NCBI RefSeq assembly: GCF_004025585.1
Contig: NZ_QTZO01000019.1
Location: 1 to 46,046, forward strand
Source: Pseudodesulfovibrio sp. S3
Lineage (GTDB): Bacteria; Desulfobacterota; Desulfovibrionia; Desulfovibrionales; Desulfovibrionaceae
Length of the DNA stretch: 46,046 bases
Reading direction: 5' to 3'
Shown piece by piece: positions 8,241 through 15,935 of this stretch. Numbering within the stretch: position 1 is the first letter of the stretch; the number at the start of each line of letters is the position of its first letter. Under the pieces are notes generated by a model that was not told the DNA's origin, made no database searches, and saw nothing but the letters and a program-made list of their open reading frames with translations. A program made the position numbers and the translations under genes.

Positions 8241-9833
8241 CTAAGCCTCCTGGGTCAGCCAGGTTCTGAGCAGATGCACTGCCTGGTCAATATTGTCGTC
8301 GGACAGTTGGATTGCATGGTTCTTGGCATTCTCCAAGCGTCTTGATGCGTCCATGGCTTCCTCGTCCATATCATCTTCTTCCAGAGCCAGCCGTTCCGAA
8401 CCGGGCAGGCCAGCCATTTCCTCGATCTCCTGTTCGGCAACACGCGGCCGGATAAGGGCCATGATCACCGGGCGGACGACCAGAATGAGGAAGAGGAAGA
8501 TCAGCAGACCGTTGAGGAACGGCTTGCCCAGACGTTGGGCATATTCCAACATGGTCCGCATCAGGGAATCGGCATCGGCCAACTGGGGCTCGCCGAAGGA
8601 GATGTTGCTCACTTCAATGGTGTCACCGCGAGCTTCGTCAAAACCGACAGCGTTGGCGATCAATGTCCGGATGCGTTCGATATCCTCGGCCGAGCGAGGC
8701 ACGTATACCGATTCACCGTCTGCGTTGGTTTCCCATGTTCCATCCACGATAACCGCAACGGTCAACCTTTTCAACTCTCCCATGGGGGTTATGATGGATT
8801 CTTCCTGCTTGTTGATCTCGAAGTTGGTGGTCCGGGATTCACGGGTGGAATCCTGGGTGGTCCGGGTGCCGGTAAAACCATCGCCGCGGAAGTTGGCGTC
8901 AGGTTCGCCTCCGGCCAGGGAGGCCGCGCCAGCAGTGGTTTCTTCGTTCCTGGTCTCGGAGCGGACAACGGAACCGTCGGGGTCGAACACTTCCTTGCGC
9001 ACGGTGCGTTGGCTGAAATCGAGGTCGGTATTGACGCGGGCAATGACCTTTTCCGGTCCCACGGCCGGTCCGAGCAGTTCAAGGATGCGTCTTTGCAGCT
9101 TGGCTTCGACTTCGGCCTTGTACTCAAGCTGCGTATTTGACATGGCCATGCCGCTTGCTTCGTCTTCAGGGGTGTACAGGGGGCGTCCCTTCATGTCGGT
9201 GACGGTAATGGACTTTGGTTCCAGCCCTTCGACCGCCATGGAAACCAGGTTGACGATGCCCTGTGTCTCTTCGGCGCCGAGTTTGCCGTTATCCTTGAGT
9301 TGGAGAACGATGGATGCCGACGGGGAAATCTGATCCTCGATGAAAAGTGATTTTTGCGGGATGACGAGGTGGACCCTGGCCTTTTCGACCATGGGAAATT
9401 CGGTGATGGTGCGGGCCAGTTCGCCTTGGAGCGCACGCTGGTAGTTGATGTGCTGGACAAAATCGGTCTGGCCGATCTGCACATTGTCGAAGATTTCGAA
9501 ACCGACGCCCTGGCCGTGAAGGTTGCCTTCACCGGCAACCTTGAGCCTGAGTTCATACACCCGGCCGGCCGGAACCTTGATGGTCTGGCCGTTGTTTTCG
9601 AGGACGTAATCCTCTTTGTCGGCCTGGAGCATGGCCACGATCCTGGACGCGTCCTCGGGGTAGAGGTTGGTCATCAGGACCTTGTAGTCGGGTTTGTTCA
9701 TCCAGTAGATCATGAGCGCAAAAGACATGACCACGGCGACAGACAATCCGGCCATGAGTATGCGCTGTGACGTGGTACGGTCGGACCAGAATCCATGAAC
9801 CTTGGATAAATATTCGGCGACGAACGGAGGCAT
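8241..9833 (-). CDS. fliF: Flagellar MS-ring protein FliF
   Basis: Inner-membrane ring protein on which the flagellar basal body assembles, 530 residues. It has two membrane helices, about 23-43 (ILMAGLSVAVVMSFALMIYW) and about 440-460 (FLNGLLIFLFLILVV). Between them lies the periplasmic ring-building part, with a YscJ/FliF domain containing LARTITEF and ARVHLVIP. The cytoplasmic C-terminus, which binds FliG, holds the acidic LALEEDDMDEEAMD stretch. GGGAG lies upstream of ATG 9833. Confidence 0.97.
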   Translation of the reverse strand: MPPFVAEYLSKVHGFWSDRTTSQRILMAGLSVAVVMSFALMIYWMNKPDYKVLMTNLYPEDASRIVAMLQADKEDYVLENNGQTIKVPAGRVYELRLKVAGEGNLHGQGVGFEIFDNVQIGQTDFVQHINYQRALQGELARTITEFPMVEKARVHLVIPQKSLFIEDQISPSASIVLQLKDNGKLGAEETQGIVNLVSMAVEGLEPKSITVTDMKGRPLYTPEDEASGMAMSNTQLEYKAEVEAKLQRRILELLGPAVGPEKVIARVNTDLDFSQRTVRKEVFDPDGSVVRSETRNEETTAGAASLAGGEPDANFRGDGFTGTRTTQDSTRESRTTNFEINKQEESIITPMGELKRLTVAVIVDGTWETNADGESVYVPRSAEDIERIRTLIANAVGFDEARGDTIEVSNISFGEPQLADADSLMRTMLEYAQRLGKPFLNGLLIFLFLILVVRPVIMALIRPRVAEQEIEEMAGLPGSERLALEEDDMDEEAMDASRRLENAKNHAIQLSDDNIDQAVHLLRTWLTQEA

Positions 9834-9889
9834 GTTCTCTCTCCCGCAGCTAATTCGTTTTGCTTGTTACTCTTCGTTGAAAAACGCGA

Positions 9890-10219
9890 CTAGAACGGCA
9901 TCTGCATGATCTCTTTGTACGAGGTCATGATTTTGCTCCGGATCGCACCGGTCATTTGCATGGCCATTCCGGCCTTCTGCATGGTGATCATCAATTCGTG
10001 CACATTCTGGGTCTTTCCCGATGCGAATTCCTCGATCATCACCTTTTTTTCAGACTGCAGATCGTTGACCTTCTCCAGGGATGACTTCAGGGTTTGGTCG
10101 AATCCGTTAACAGGTTCCTGCGGTTTCCTGAGGCTGTCCGACACCGTGGATTCCACTGAACGGCGGCGGAGGTCCATGGCACTCTGATAGGCATTGATGG
10201 CGACGCTTTTGATAACCAT
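9890..10219 (-). CDS. fliE: Flagellar hook-basal body protein FliE
   Basis: Small rod protein (109 residues) that links the MS ring to the proximal rod. The C-terminal half carries the conserved helical signature (VHELMITMQKAGMAMQM, then IRSKIMTSYKEIMQMPF). AAGGAG lies 8 bases before ATG 10219. It lies between flgC and fliF, the usual order of the flgBC-fliEFGHI operon. Confidence 0.95.
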   Translation of the reverse strand: MVIKSVAINAYQSAMDLRRRSVESTVSDSLRKPQEPVNGFDQTLKSSLEKVNDLQSEKKVMIEEFASGKTQNVHELMITMQKAGMAMQMTGAIRSKIMTSYKEIMQMPF

Positions 10220-10237
10220 TTACTCTTCTCCTTGTCC

Positions 10238-10678
10238 TTAACCCAAACCGATCTGAAGGGCCTTCTGGAACATGCGCTTGGCGGCCTCGATGGTTTGCAC
10301 GTTGGCCTCGTATCCGCGCATGGCCTGCATCATGTTGGCCATTTCCTCGACAACGTTGATGTCGGGGTAAGTGACATAGCCCTGGTCGTTGGCATCGGGG
10401 TGGCTCGGGTCATAGACCTGCTGGAAGGGACGTTGGTCGGCGGTCACGCCGAGTACCTTGACACCTTCCAGGTTGCGGTTGAGCTGCTCTTGCATGGCCG
10501 AGTCAAAGGGAGAATAGACCGGAGTTGCTTCAAAAGAGACCGACTTGCGCTGATATGGGCCGCCGTCAGTGGTTTTGGTGGTCCGGATGTTGGCCATGTT
10601 CATGGAAATAACGTTGAGCTGGGCGCGTTGGGCCGTGAGGCCGGATGCGCTGATGTCCATTGCGGTCATGAAGTCCAT
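10238..10678 (-). CDS. flgC: Flagellar basal-body rod protein FlgC
   Basis: Proximal rod protein of 146 residues. The N-terminal rod signature is present (ASGLTAQRAQLNVISMNMAN, about 11-30), as is the C-terminal FlgC signature (NVVEEMANMMQAMRGYEANV). It is exported unfolded and assembles in the periplasm. Its start codon directly follows the flgB stop, and GGGAG lies within the flgB end, so the two are coupled. Confidence 0.96.
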   Translation of the reverse strand: MDFMTAMDISASGLTAQRAQLNVISMNMANIRTTKTTDGGPYQRKSVSFEATPVYSPFDSAMQEQLNRNLEGVKVLGVTADQRPFQQVYDPSHPDANDQGYVTYPDINVVEEMANMMQAMRGYEANVQTIEAAKRMFQKALQIGLG

Positions 10679-11089
10679 TTACTTGCTCCCTTCTTGAATG
10701 ACCTTGTTCATCCCGTCGAAACTCTTTTTGATGACTGAGGCAAGGGCGTTGTACATCATGGTGTTCTTGGCGTTGGTCGCCATTTCCTTGTCGAGATTCA
10801 CCGAGTCCTGGCCGTAGATTTCCCGTGCCTTGAAGTCCTGAAGTCCCTCACCGGCGAAACCGGTGGGATCGAATGTCGAGGGGAGGTGGGACGGTGCGGT
10901 GCGGGTCATTTTTCCCAGTGCGTTCTGATTGAGCGCATCCTGCATTTTCTCCTCGAATTCAAGCCTGCGCGCTTTGTACCCAGGGGTATTCACGTTGGCG
11001 ATGTTGCCTGTGACGATATTTTGACGTTGCAGCCTCAGGTCCATGACCTTGGCCGTTACGTCGAGTTGGCTTTCGAAAAGCTGTCGCAT
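10679..11089 (-). CDS. flgB: Flagellar basal-body rod protein FlgB
   Basis: Proximal rod protein of 136 residues and the first gene of the flgB-flgC-fliE-fliF-fliG-fliH-fliI operon. The rod signature RQNIVTGNIANVNTPGYKAR lies at about 22-41, and the C-terminal helix (MMYNALASVIKKSFDGM) is typical. A sigma-54-type promoter lies about 78 bases upstream. Confidence 0.95.
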   Translation of the reverse strand: MRQLFESQLDVTAKVMDLRLQRQNIVTGNIANVNTPGYKARRLEFEEKMQDALNQNALGKMTRTAPSHLPSTFDPTGFAGEGLQDFKAREIYGQDSVNLDKEMATNAKNTMMYNALASVIKKSFDGMNKVIQEGSK

Positions 11090-11166
11090 GCCTTTATCCT
11101 CCTACGTTCTCTGCGATAATTCGGTTCCCGGCGGGTATGGTTTTCCGTCGGGTTCGAAGAAGGATA

Positions 11167-11182
11167 AGCAACTCTCGTTCCA
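11167..11182 (-). promoter_or_regulatory. Sigma-54 (RpoN) promoter of the flgB operon
   Basis: Read on the - strand the sequence is TGGAAC-GAGAG-TTGCT, one mismatch from the -24/-12 consensus TGGCAC-N5-TTGCW and with correct GG-to-GC spacing. It lies about 78 bases before flgB, as expected for a class II flagellar operon driven by sigma-54 with an FlrC/FleQ-like activator. The activator gene is not in the window. Confidence 0.7.
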
Positions 11183-11213
11183 ATTTAATAACCAGCTTGA
11201 TTGTATGACTTTT

Positions 11214-11235
11214 GCCGTTTTCAAAACAAAACGGC
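11214..11235. promoter_or_regulatory. Inverted repeat between divergent sigma-54 promoters
   Basis: GCCGTTTT (11214-11221) and AAAACGGC (11228-11235) are perfect 8-base arms around CAAAAC. It lies upstream of the flgB promoter and between the two divergent sigma-54 promoters, a position where enhancer-binding activators often bind. The function is inferred from position only. Confidence 0.3.
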
Positions 11236-11424
11236 GTCAACGGTATGGCTGGCGTCGGCTGGAGGCTGGAATCGTGCTTGGGCGGGCGGTAGAATCTTCC
11301 TGATCACCAGGGTTTCTTTGATGTGGAAGGCTCTCATCATTTAATGAGTGTATGATATAAGGTGTGTTTTATCAATATGTTGCGTGCTTCTATTCGGTCT
11401 TCTGGGACGATGTTCATGATTCGT

Positions 11425-11440
11425 TGGCACACCGATTGCT
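11425..11440 (+). promoter_or_regulatory. Sigma-54 (RpoN) promoter of the TPR gene
   Basis: TGGCAC-ACCGA-TTGCT is an exact match to the -24/-12 consensus with correct spacing. It lies about 80 bases before the start of the TPR-protein gene, on the strand opposite the flagellar promoter. Confidence 0.82.
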
Positions 11441-11520
11441 AGATCATTGTCGGCCAAGAGTGGCCATGGAGATATTTTCTGCCCGGCCCTCCGGGTGAAG
11501 GAGACATGGAGGGGAACAAT

Positions 11521-12084
11521 ATGAGTGGTCATCTGGATTACGAAATCAACAAGGAACTCGGTGAATGCTACCTGTTCATGGGTGAGCTGGACAAGGCTGA
11601 AGAATACTACAAGAAAGCCGTCAGCTCCAATGGCGTTCATCCGGACCCGTACATCGGCCTTGCAACCGTTGCGGTTCAGCGCGGCGAATTGGAAAGTGCC
11701 GAAACAATGTACAAGAAGGCGCACAAGATCGAGCCTTCCGACAAGAGTCTTTCCGGAATCGGACTCATCAGGATGGAAAACGGTGAAAAGGAAGAAGCAC
11801 ATTCCCTGTTCGTCGAAGCCATCAAGATGAATCCCGAGAACATGGTCGCCCTGTTCAGCCTGATCAGGCTCGGCCATGAACTGGACCGCATAAGCGAAAC
11901 CATTCCGCATCTCGAGGCATACCTCGAAATCGATCCGGCCAAGCACGAAGTGCGTTATTCCCTGGCCGGATGTCTCGCTTGCATAGAGCAGATGGGCGCA
12001 GCCGTGGAACAGCTCGAGAAGATTCTCGAGATGAACCCCGAGCACGAAGGCGCCAGGGAAATGCTCGAACAGTTCCAGTCTTAA
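11521..12084 (+). CDS. Tetratricopeptide repeat protein
   Basis: Cytoplasmic protein of 187 residues made almost entirely of TPR helices: ECYLFMGELDKAEEYYKKAV, then repeats around GLATVAVQRGELESAETMYKKA and ending in EQLEKILEMNPEHEGAREML, roughly five units. There is no signal peptide or membrane segment. Such proteins are protein-interaction scaffolds, and the partner is unknown. ATG 11521 has GGAGGGG about 6-8 bases upstream. ATG 11506 is in frame, but AAGGAG is only 2 bases from it. A consensus sigma-54 promoter and head-to-head placement with the flagellar operon suggest co-expression with motility, which is inference. Confidence 0.85.
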   Translation: MSGHLDYEINKELGECYLFMGELDKAEEYYKKAVSSNGVHPDPYIGLATVAVQRGELESAETMYKKAHKIEPSDKSLSGIGLIRMENGEKEEAHSLFVEAIKMNPENMVALFSLIRLGHELDRISETIPHLEAYLEIDPAKHEVRYSLAGCLACIEQMGAAVEQLEKILEMNPEHEGAREMLEQFQS

Positions 12085-12144
12085 CAACGGTCTCCCCTCC
12101 CCGTTGATTTCCCGTCCTGTCACGCGTAACGGCGGCAGGGCGGG
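12085..12144 (+). terminator. Two hairpins after the TPR gene, weak terminator
   Basis: CAACGG (12085-12090) pairs with CCGTTG (12101-12106), followed by ATTTCCC. A second stem, CCCG-CCTG against CAGG-CGGG, spans about 12111-12144. Neither has a strong T tract, so this is only a candidate terminator. Confidence 0.35.
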
Positions 12145-12151
12145 GAATCAG

Positions 12152-12350
12152 CCTCTGGAAGGGTGGCCATAGCGCATACCTTTCGCGTCAAGTGAAGTGT
12201 CGACTGACCGGTCGGCAAGACCTTATGCCGGTGGTATGCTGCGAGAAAAGCAACACCTCGTGTAGGAAGACTGCGCGTCGGTCTTGTTGTCTTTTTTGCG
12301 TTTCGCAGACGCAAGTATTTGAACAAGCATCCCTTTGTGTGCAACTGGGG
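12152..12350 (+). ncRNA. Structured RNA upstream of purH: 6S-like RNA or attenuating leader
   Basis: This stretch has no coding character. It can fold as a rod: CCTC 12152-12155 with GGGG 12347-12350, AAGGG 12159-12163 with CCCTT 12331-12335, CATAC 12175-12179 with GTAT 12315-12318, GCGTC 12185-12189 with GACGC 12308-12312, and CAAGACC 12216-12222 with GGTCTTG 12280-12286. A central bubble has a small hairpin on its 3' side (TGCG/CGCA, 12297-12307), which resembles 6S RNA. Alternatively, AAGAC 12267-12271 pairs with GTCTT 12281-12285 and CAAC with GTTG, just before TCTTTTTT. That is a terminator that excludes the CAAGACC pairing, as in an attenuator. I cannot assign it to a family by eye. Confidence 0.35.
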
Positions 12351-12427
12351 AATCCTTTCCTGGCGGCGGAATGCGGTCGGGCTGAAAAGCCCTTGTATCG
12401 CGTTCTTGCTATCCTCCGGCAAATCTG

Positions 12428-12460
12428 GCAGAGCCTCTCAAAACATCAAGAGAGGTCTGC
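12428..12460 (+). promoter_or_regulatory. Hairpin enclosing the purH ribosome binding site
   Basis: GCAGA (12428-12432) and CCTCTC (12434-12439) pair with GAGAGG (12450-12455) and TCTGC (12456-12460), with one bulged G and a 10-base loop. The Shine-Dalgarno GAGAGG is the 3' arm, and the ATG at 12462 follows one base after the stem. This should hold down purH translation unless opened. Confidence 0.5.
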
Positions 12461-12461
12461 G

Positions 12462-13058
12462 ATGAACCTGTTGCCCGTTAGAAGAGCAATTCTTTCCGTT
12501 ACCGATAAAACCGGTCTGGCCGAGTTCGGCAAGTTCCTGACCGAGAACGGCTGTGAACTGGTGTCCACCGGCGGCACCAAGAAAATGTTGCAGGAAGCGG
12601 GACTGCCCGTGACTTCGGTCTCCGATGTCACCGACTTTCCGGAAATCCTCGGCGGTCGGGTCAAGACGCTGCATCCGCACATTCATGGCGGTATCCTGGC
12701 CGACAAGGACGATGAAGGCCACATGGAGACCCTGCGCGAGTTCGGTATAGAACCGTTCGATCTCATTTGCGTCAATCTCTACAATTTCGCCGATGCTGTT
12801 GCCAAGGGATTGGACCTCAAGGCTGCGGTCGAGCAGATCGACATCGGCGGCCCCACCATGTTGCGCGCCACTGCCAAGAACTTCCATTCCATCTGCGTGG
12901 TTCCTGATCCTCAGTACTACCCGGTCGTGATGAAGGAGATCGAGGAAAATGGCGGGATTTCCCTTGAATTTCGTAAGAATATGGCTGCATTGACCTTCAA
13001 GCTGGTCAGTGAATATGACGCCATGATCACCAAATATCTGAGTGAAAACGAAGCCTAG
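12462..13058 (+). CDS. purH: IMP cyclohydrolase (stand-alone PurH N-terminal domain)
   Basis: Closes the ring of FAICAR to IMP, the last step of purine synthesis. At 198 residues it is only the MGS-like cyclohydrolase half of bifunctional PurH, with ILSVTDKTGL at the start, ELVSTGGTKK, FPEILGGRVKTLHP and IDIGGPTMLRATAKN. The formyltransferase half is encoded separately at 19094-20368. GAGAGG lies 6 bases before ATG 12462. The frame stays open further upstream, but that part has no protein-like character. The leader carries a structured RNA and a hairpin over the Shine-Dalgarno, so post-transcriptional control is likely. Confidence 0.93.
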   Translation: MNLLPVRRAILSVTDKTGLAEFGKFLTENGCELVSTGGTKKMLQEAGLPVTSVSDVTDFPEILGGRVKTLHPHIHGGILADKDDEGHMETLREFGIEPFDLICVNLYNFADAVAKGLDLKAAVEQIDIGGPTMLRATAKNFHSICVVPDPQYYPVVMKEIEENGGISLEFRKNMAALTFKLVSEYDAMITKYLSENEA

Positions 13059-13290
13059 TTTAGTTTTCAGACCCGGTTTGCGATAGTGCCCATCCGTACA
13101 TTTTTCGGGCTTTGTTTCATCCTCACCGAAGCTGGCCTGCGCCTCCGGTGAAACTTCGCCCGGGGAAATGTACACCTGATCCATTCTCCCAAGTCTCGTA
13201 GCGTCCGGGACATTTGGAAGAGGGGATGCTTTTGCGGTTGGAATTGGTTATTCATGTTCGGAACAGCAATACAATAATACGGAGCAAATC

Positions 13291-14931
13291 ATAGCCCTCA
13301 AACCCCAAGGCAACCTGCAAGGATTGAAGCCGAGCCAGATAAAGCGGCTTTCGCGTCTCTATCAGCGCCAGTACCCCACCGATGAGTGCTACACCAACGA
13401 GCAGGCCCGTGAGCTTGCCGAGGTGTCCGCCGAAATGGGCCGCCAACTCGCTTTGCTTATTGATCGCCAAGGCAAGGTTGCCATGGTGCTGGTGGGCGAC
13501 AACCGCTCCATCTACATCCCGGAACTGCCGCGTTCGCGCATGGCTTCGGACCGCTTGCGCGGGCTGCGTCTGCTTCATACGCATCTGTCCGGCGAAGATT
13601 TGAGCCAGGAAGACCTCATGGACATGGTTTTTCTGCGTCTTGATTCCGTTGCGGCTCTGACCGTAAAGGAAGGCTTTCCCGAAACGGTCCAGGCGGCGCA
13701 CCTGCTCCCTCCCAACCCGGACGAAAAAAGTTACGAAGTCTTTGCTCCTGTCCGTTGGGACCGGTTTGATCTCGATCTCGGGGCCATTGTCTCGGCCCTG
13801 GAGGACGAATTCGGTCGCCAGATAGACGGCCTGGGCACCGGGTCGGACGAAAACCGCGTGCTGCTGGTCAGTGTGGACAATACCTCCCGCGAGGTGCAGG
13901 AATTGTCGATGGAAGAGCTGGCCGAACTGGCTGACACCGCCGGTCTGGTGGCTGCGGGAACCATGATCCAGCGGGTGCGCAAGCATAACCCAAAATTCAT
14001 CATGGGCAAGGGCAAGCTGGCCGATCTGGAAGTGCGCGCACTCCAGGCCAACGCGTCCATCATCATCTTTGACCAGGAGCTCTCACCCACCCAGATCCGC
14101 AACCTGGCCGAGGTGACCGAGCGCAAGATTCTCGACCGGACCCAACTTATTCTGGATATCTTTGCCCAGCACGCCACCAGCAAATCAGGCAAGCTTCAGG
14201 TGGAAATGGCGCAGCTCAAGTACACCCTGCCGCGTTTGGTCGGAAAGAATCGGGCCATGTCGAGGCTCATGGGCGGCATCGGCGGACGCGGTCCCGGCGA
14301 AACCAAACTCGAAATTGATCGTCGCCGGGCCAACGACCGCTTGACGCGATTGAAAAAGGAACTCGGAGAAGTCCGAAAGCGCCGTACCCAGACCCGGGAG
14401 CGGCGGGCCAAGGCAGGCCTGCCCATAGTCTCTCTGGTGGGGTACACCAACGCGGGCAAATCCACGGTGCTCAACACCCTGACGCAGTCCAAAGTCCTGG
14501 CCGAGGACAAGCTTTTCGCCACCCTGGACCCCACCAGCCGCCGTATCCGCTTTCCCCAGGAACGCGAGGTGGTGCTCACTGATACCGTGGGATTCATCCG
14601 CCGTCTGCCGCCCGATCTCAAGGAGGCGTTCCAGGCCACCCTGGAGGAGCTGGATTCAGCCGATCTGCTGGTGCTCGTGTGCGATGCCTCGCACCCTGAG
14701 GTGGAGGAGCAGGTGGAGGCGGTACGCGCCATCTTGCAGGATATGGAATTGTCGGAAATCCCGACTATTCTTGTTCTCAACAAGTGGGACAAGCTCGATG
14801 AGGAAGGCCGTGCGGCCATGCGTAACGTCTATCCTGAGGGCATCCCTGCCTCAGCCGTGGATCGCTCTACTTTGGAGCCGGTGGTGCAGGCCATTCTGGA
14901 GAACATTCCCTGGGAGAAGCAGGGTAGTTAG
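13291..14931 (+). CDS. hflX: GTPase HflX
   Basis: Ribosome-associated GTPase that splits stalled ribosomes, about 546 residues. It has an extended N-terminal domain, the HflX glycine-rich segment (GGIGGRGPGETKLEIDRRR, about 325-345), and a G domain with P-loop GYTNAGKST, DTVGF and NKWD. The start is not obvious. Conserved-looking residues (PQGNLQGLKPSQ) precede the first usual start codon in frame (TTG 13324), and no in-frame ATG, GTG or TTG lies between the TGA at 13177 and that TTG. GGAG (13281-13284) lies 6 bases before ATA 13291, so an AUA start is proposed. The TTG is the fallback and would give 535 residues. Confidence 0.92.
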   Translation: MALKPQGNLQGLKPSQIKRLSRLYQRQYPTDECYTNEQARELAEVSAEMGRQLALLIDRQGKVAMVLVGDNRSIYIPELPRSRMASDRLRGLRLLHTHLSGEDLSQEDLMDMVFLRLDSVAALTVKEGFPETVQAAHLLPPNPDEKSYEVFAPVRWDRFDLDLGAIVSALEDEFGRQIDGLGTGSDENRVLLVSVDNTSREVQELSMEELAELADTAGLVAAGTMIQRVRKHNPKFIMGKGKLADLEVRALQANASIIIFDQELSPTQIRNLAEVTERKILDRTQLILDIFAQHATSKSGKLQVEMAQLKYTLPRLVGKNRAMSRLMGGIGGRGPGETKLEIDRRRANDRLTRLKKELGEVRKRRTQTRERRAKAGLPIVSLVGYTNAGKSTVLNTLTQSKVLAEDKLFATLDPTSRRIRFPQEREVVLTDTVGFIRRLPPDLKEAFQATLEELDSADLLVLVCDASHPEVEEQVEAVRAILQDMELSEIPTILVLNKWDKLDEEGRAAMRNVYPEGIPASAVDRSTLEPVVQAILENIPWEKQGS

Positions 14932-14968
14932 CCTTTTTCGGCAGTGAGGGGATGGTTTGAGATCCTGA

Positions 14969-15931
14969 TCAGTCGTCTTTTCGCTTGCGCTTGACCGCTG
15001 CGCATTGGCCACCCAGGGAGGCCGCGCATTCTCCGCCCACATTTTTCCCGTCATAGGACGTTTCGCATTCCAACGGTTCCACATGGATGGTCACTTCCGC
15101 ACGGCTCAGCTTCGACTGGATCAACTCTTCGATCAGTTCGCACAGGTCGTGGGATTGCCTAACGGACATGGTGCCGGGCACAAGCAGGTGGAAGTCGATG
15201 AACCGCTTGGGGCCAGACTTGCGGGTGCGCAGGCCGTGGAAGCTCGAGTCATGACCGGTGTAGCTCGCAATGGCCTTGGCGATGATCTCCAGTTCTTCTT
15301 CCGGCAGGGCGTCGTCCATGAGACCGCCCACGGACCGCCTGATCAGGCTTACCCCGGTAAAGACAATGTTGCCGGCCATGACGAGGGCGATGATCGGGTC
15401 CAGAATCTTCCATTGGGGCATGACGATGATGATTGACAGGCCCGCCACCAGACCCACCGAGGTCCACACGTCCGTGAGCAGGTGCCGAGCGTCCGCCTCC
15501 AGGGTGATGGAATCGAATCTGCTGGCAGCCTTGAGCATGACCTTGGCCGTGACGAAATTTATCACGGACGAGATCAGGGCCAGGACGAGGCCCGGTCCGA
15601 GGTTGGTCAGCTCTTGCGGGGAAAGGAATCGGTGGATCGCTGTATAGCCGATGGCGAAGGCGGCCACGATGATGAGTACGCCTTCGATACTGCTTGAAAA
15701 ATATTCAGCCTTGCCGTGACCATAGGCGTGGTCGGAGTCGGCCGGGCGCATGGAGATGGTAATGGCGGTCAGGGCCAGAACGCCCGCCGTGAGATTGACC
15801 AGGGATTCCGTGGCATCGGAGAGCAGTCCCACCGAGTCGGTCATACTCCATGCACCGAACTTGAGAGTCAGGGTCAGGATGGAGGCCCCTATGGAGTATA
15901 TGGCGTATCTTTTGGGAGAGTCGCCGATCAT
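14969..15931 (-). CDS. Cation diffusion facilitator (CDF) family transporter
   Basis: Membrane transporter exporting divalent metal ions such as Zn, Fe or Mn, 320 residues. Six transmembrane helices occupy about residues 10-205. The metal-binding signatures are present: SDATESLVN in helix 2 and HLLTDVWTSVG in helix 5. A cytoplasmic domain follows, with DFHLLVPGTMSVRQSHDLCE and VTIHVEP. The C-terminal tail adds Cys residues (GGECAASLGGQCAA) and a basic end, which may bind metal. It starts 4 bases after the plsY stop and so is probably translated from the plsY message. The substrate cannot be fixed from sequence alone. Confidence 0.9.
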   Translation of the reverse strand: MIGDSPKRYAIYSIGASILTLTLKFGAWSMTDSVGLLSDATESLVNLTAGVLALTAITISMRPADSDHAYGHGKAEYFSSSIEGVLIIVAAFAIGYTAIHRFLSPQELTNLGPGLVLALISSVINFVTAKVMLKAASRFDSITLEADARHLLTDVWTSVGLVAGLSIIIVMPQWKILDPIIALVMAGNIVFTGVSLIRRSVGGLMDDALPEEELEIIAKAIASYTGHDSSFHGLRTRKSGPKRFIDFHLLVPGTMSVRQSHDLCELIEELIQSKLSRAEVTIHVEPLECETSYDGKNVGGECAASLGGQCAAVKRKRKDD

Positions 15932-15935
15932 GGGG

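Noticed and set aside
12192..12461. Upstream extension of the purH reading frame
   Set aside because: The 90 extra codons have no protein-like character and cover the structured RNA. ATG 12462 has a Shine-Dalgarno and matches the known PurH start.
13254..13277. Tiny open frame MFGTAIQ before hflX as a leader peptide
   Set aside because: It has no Shine-Dalgarno and no attenuator-like structure follows.
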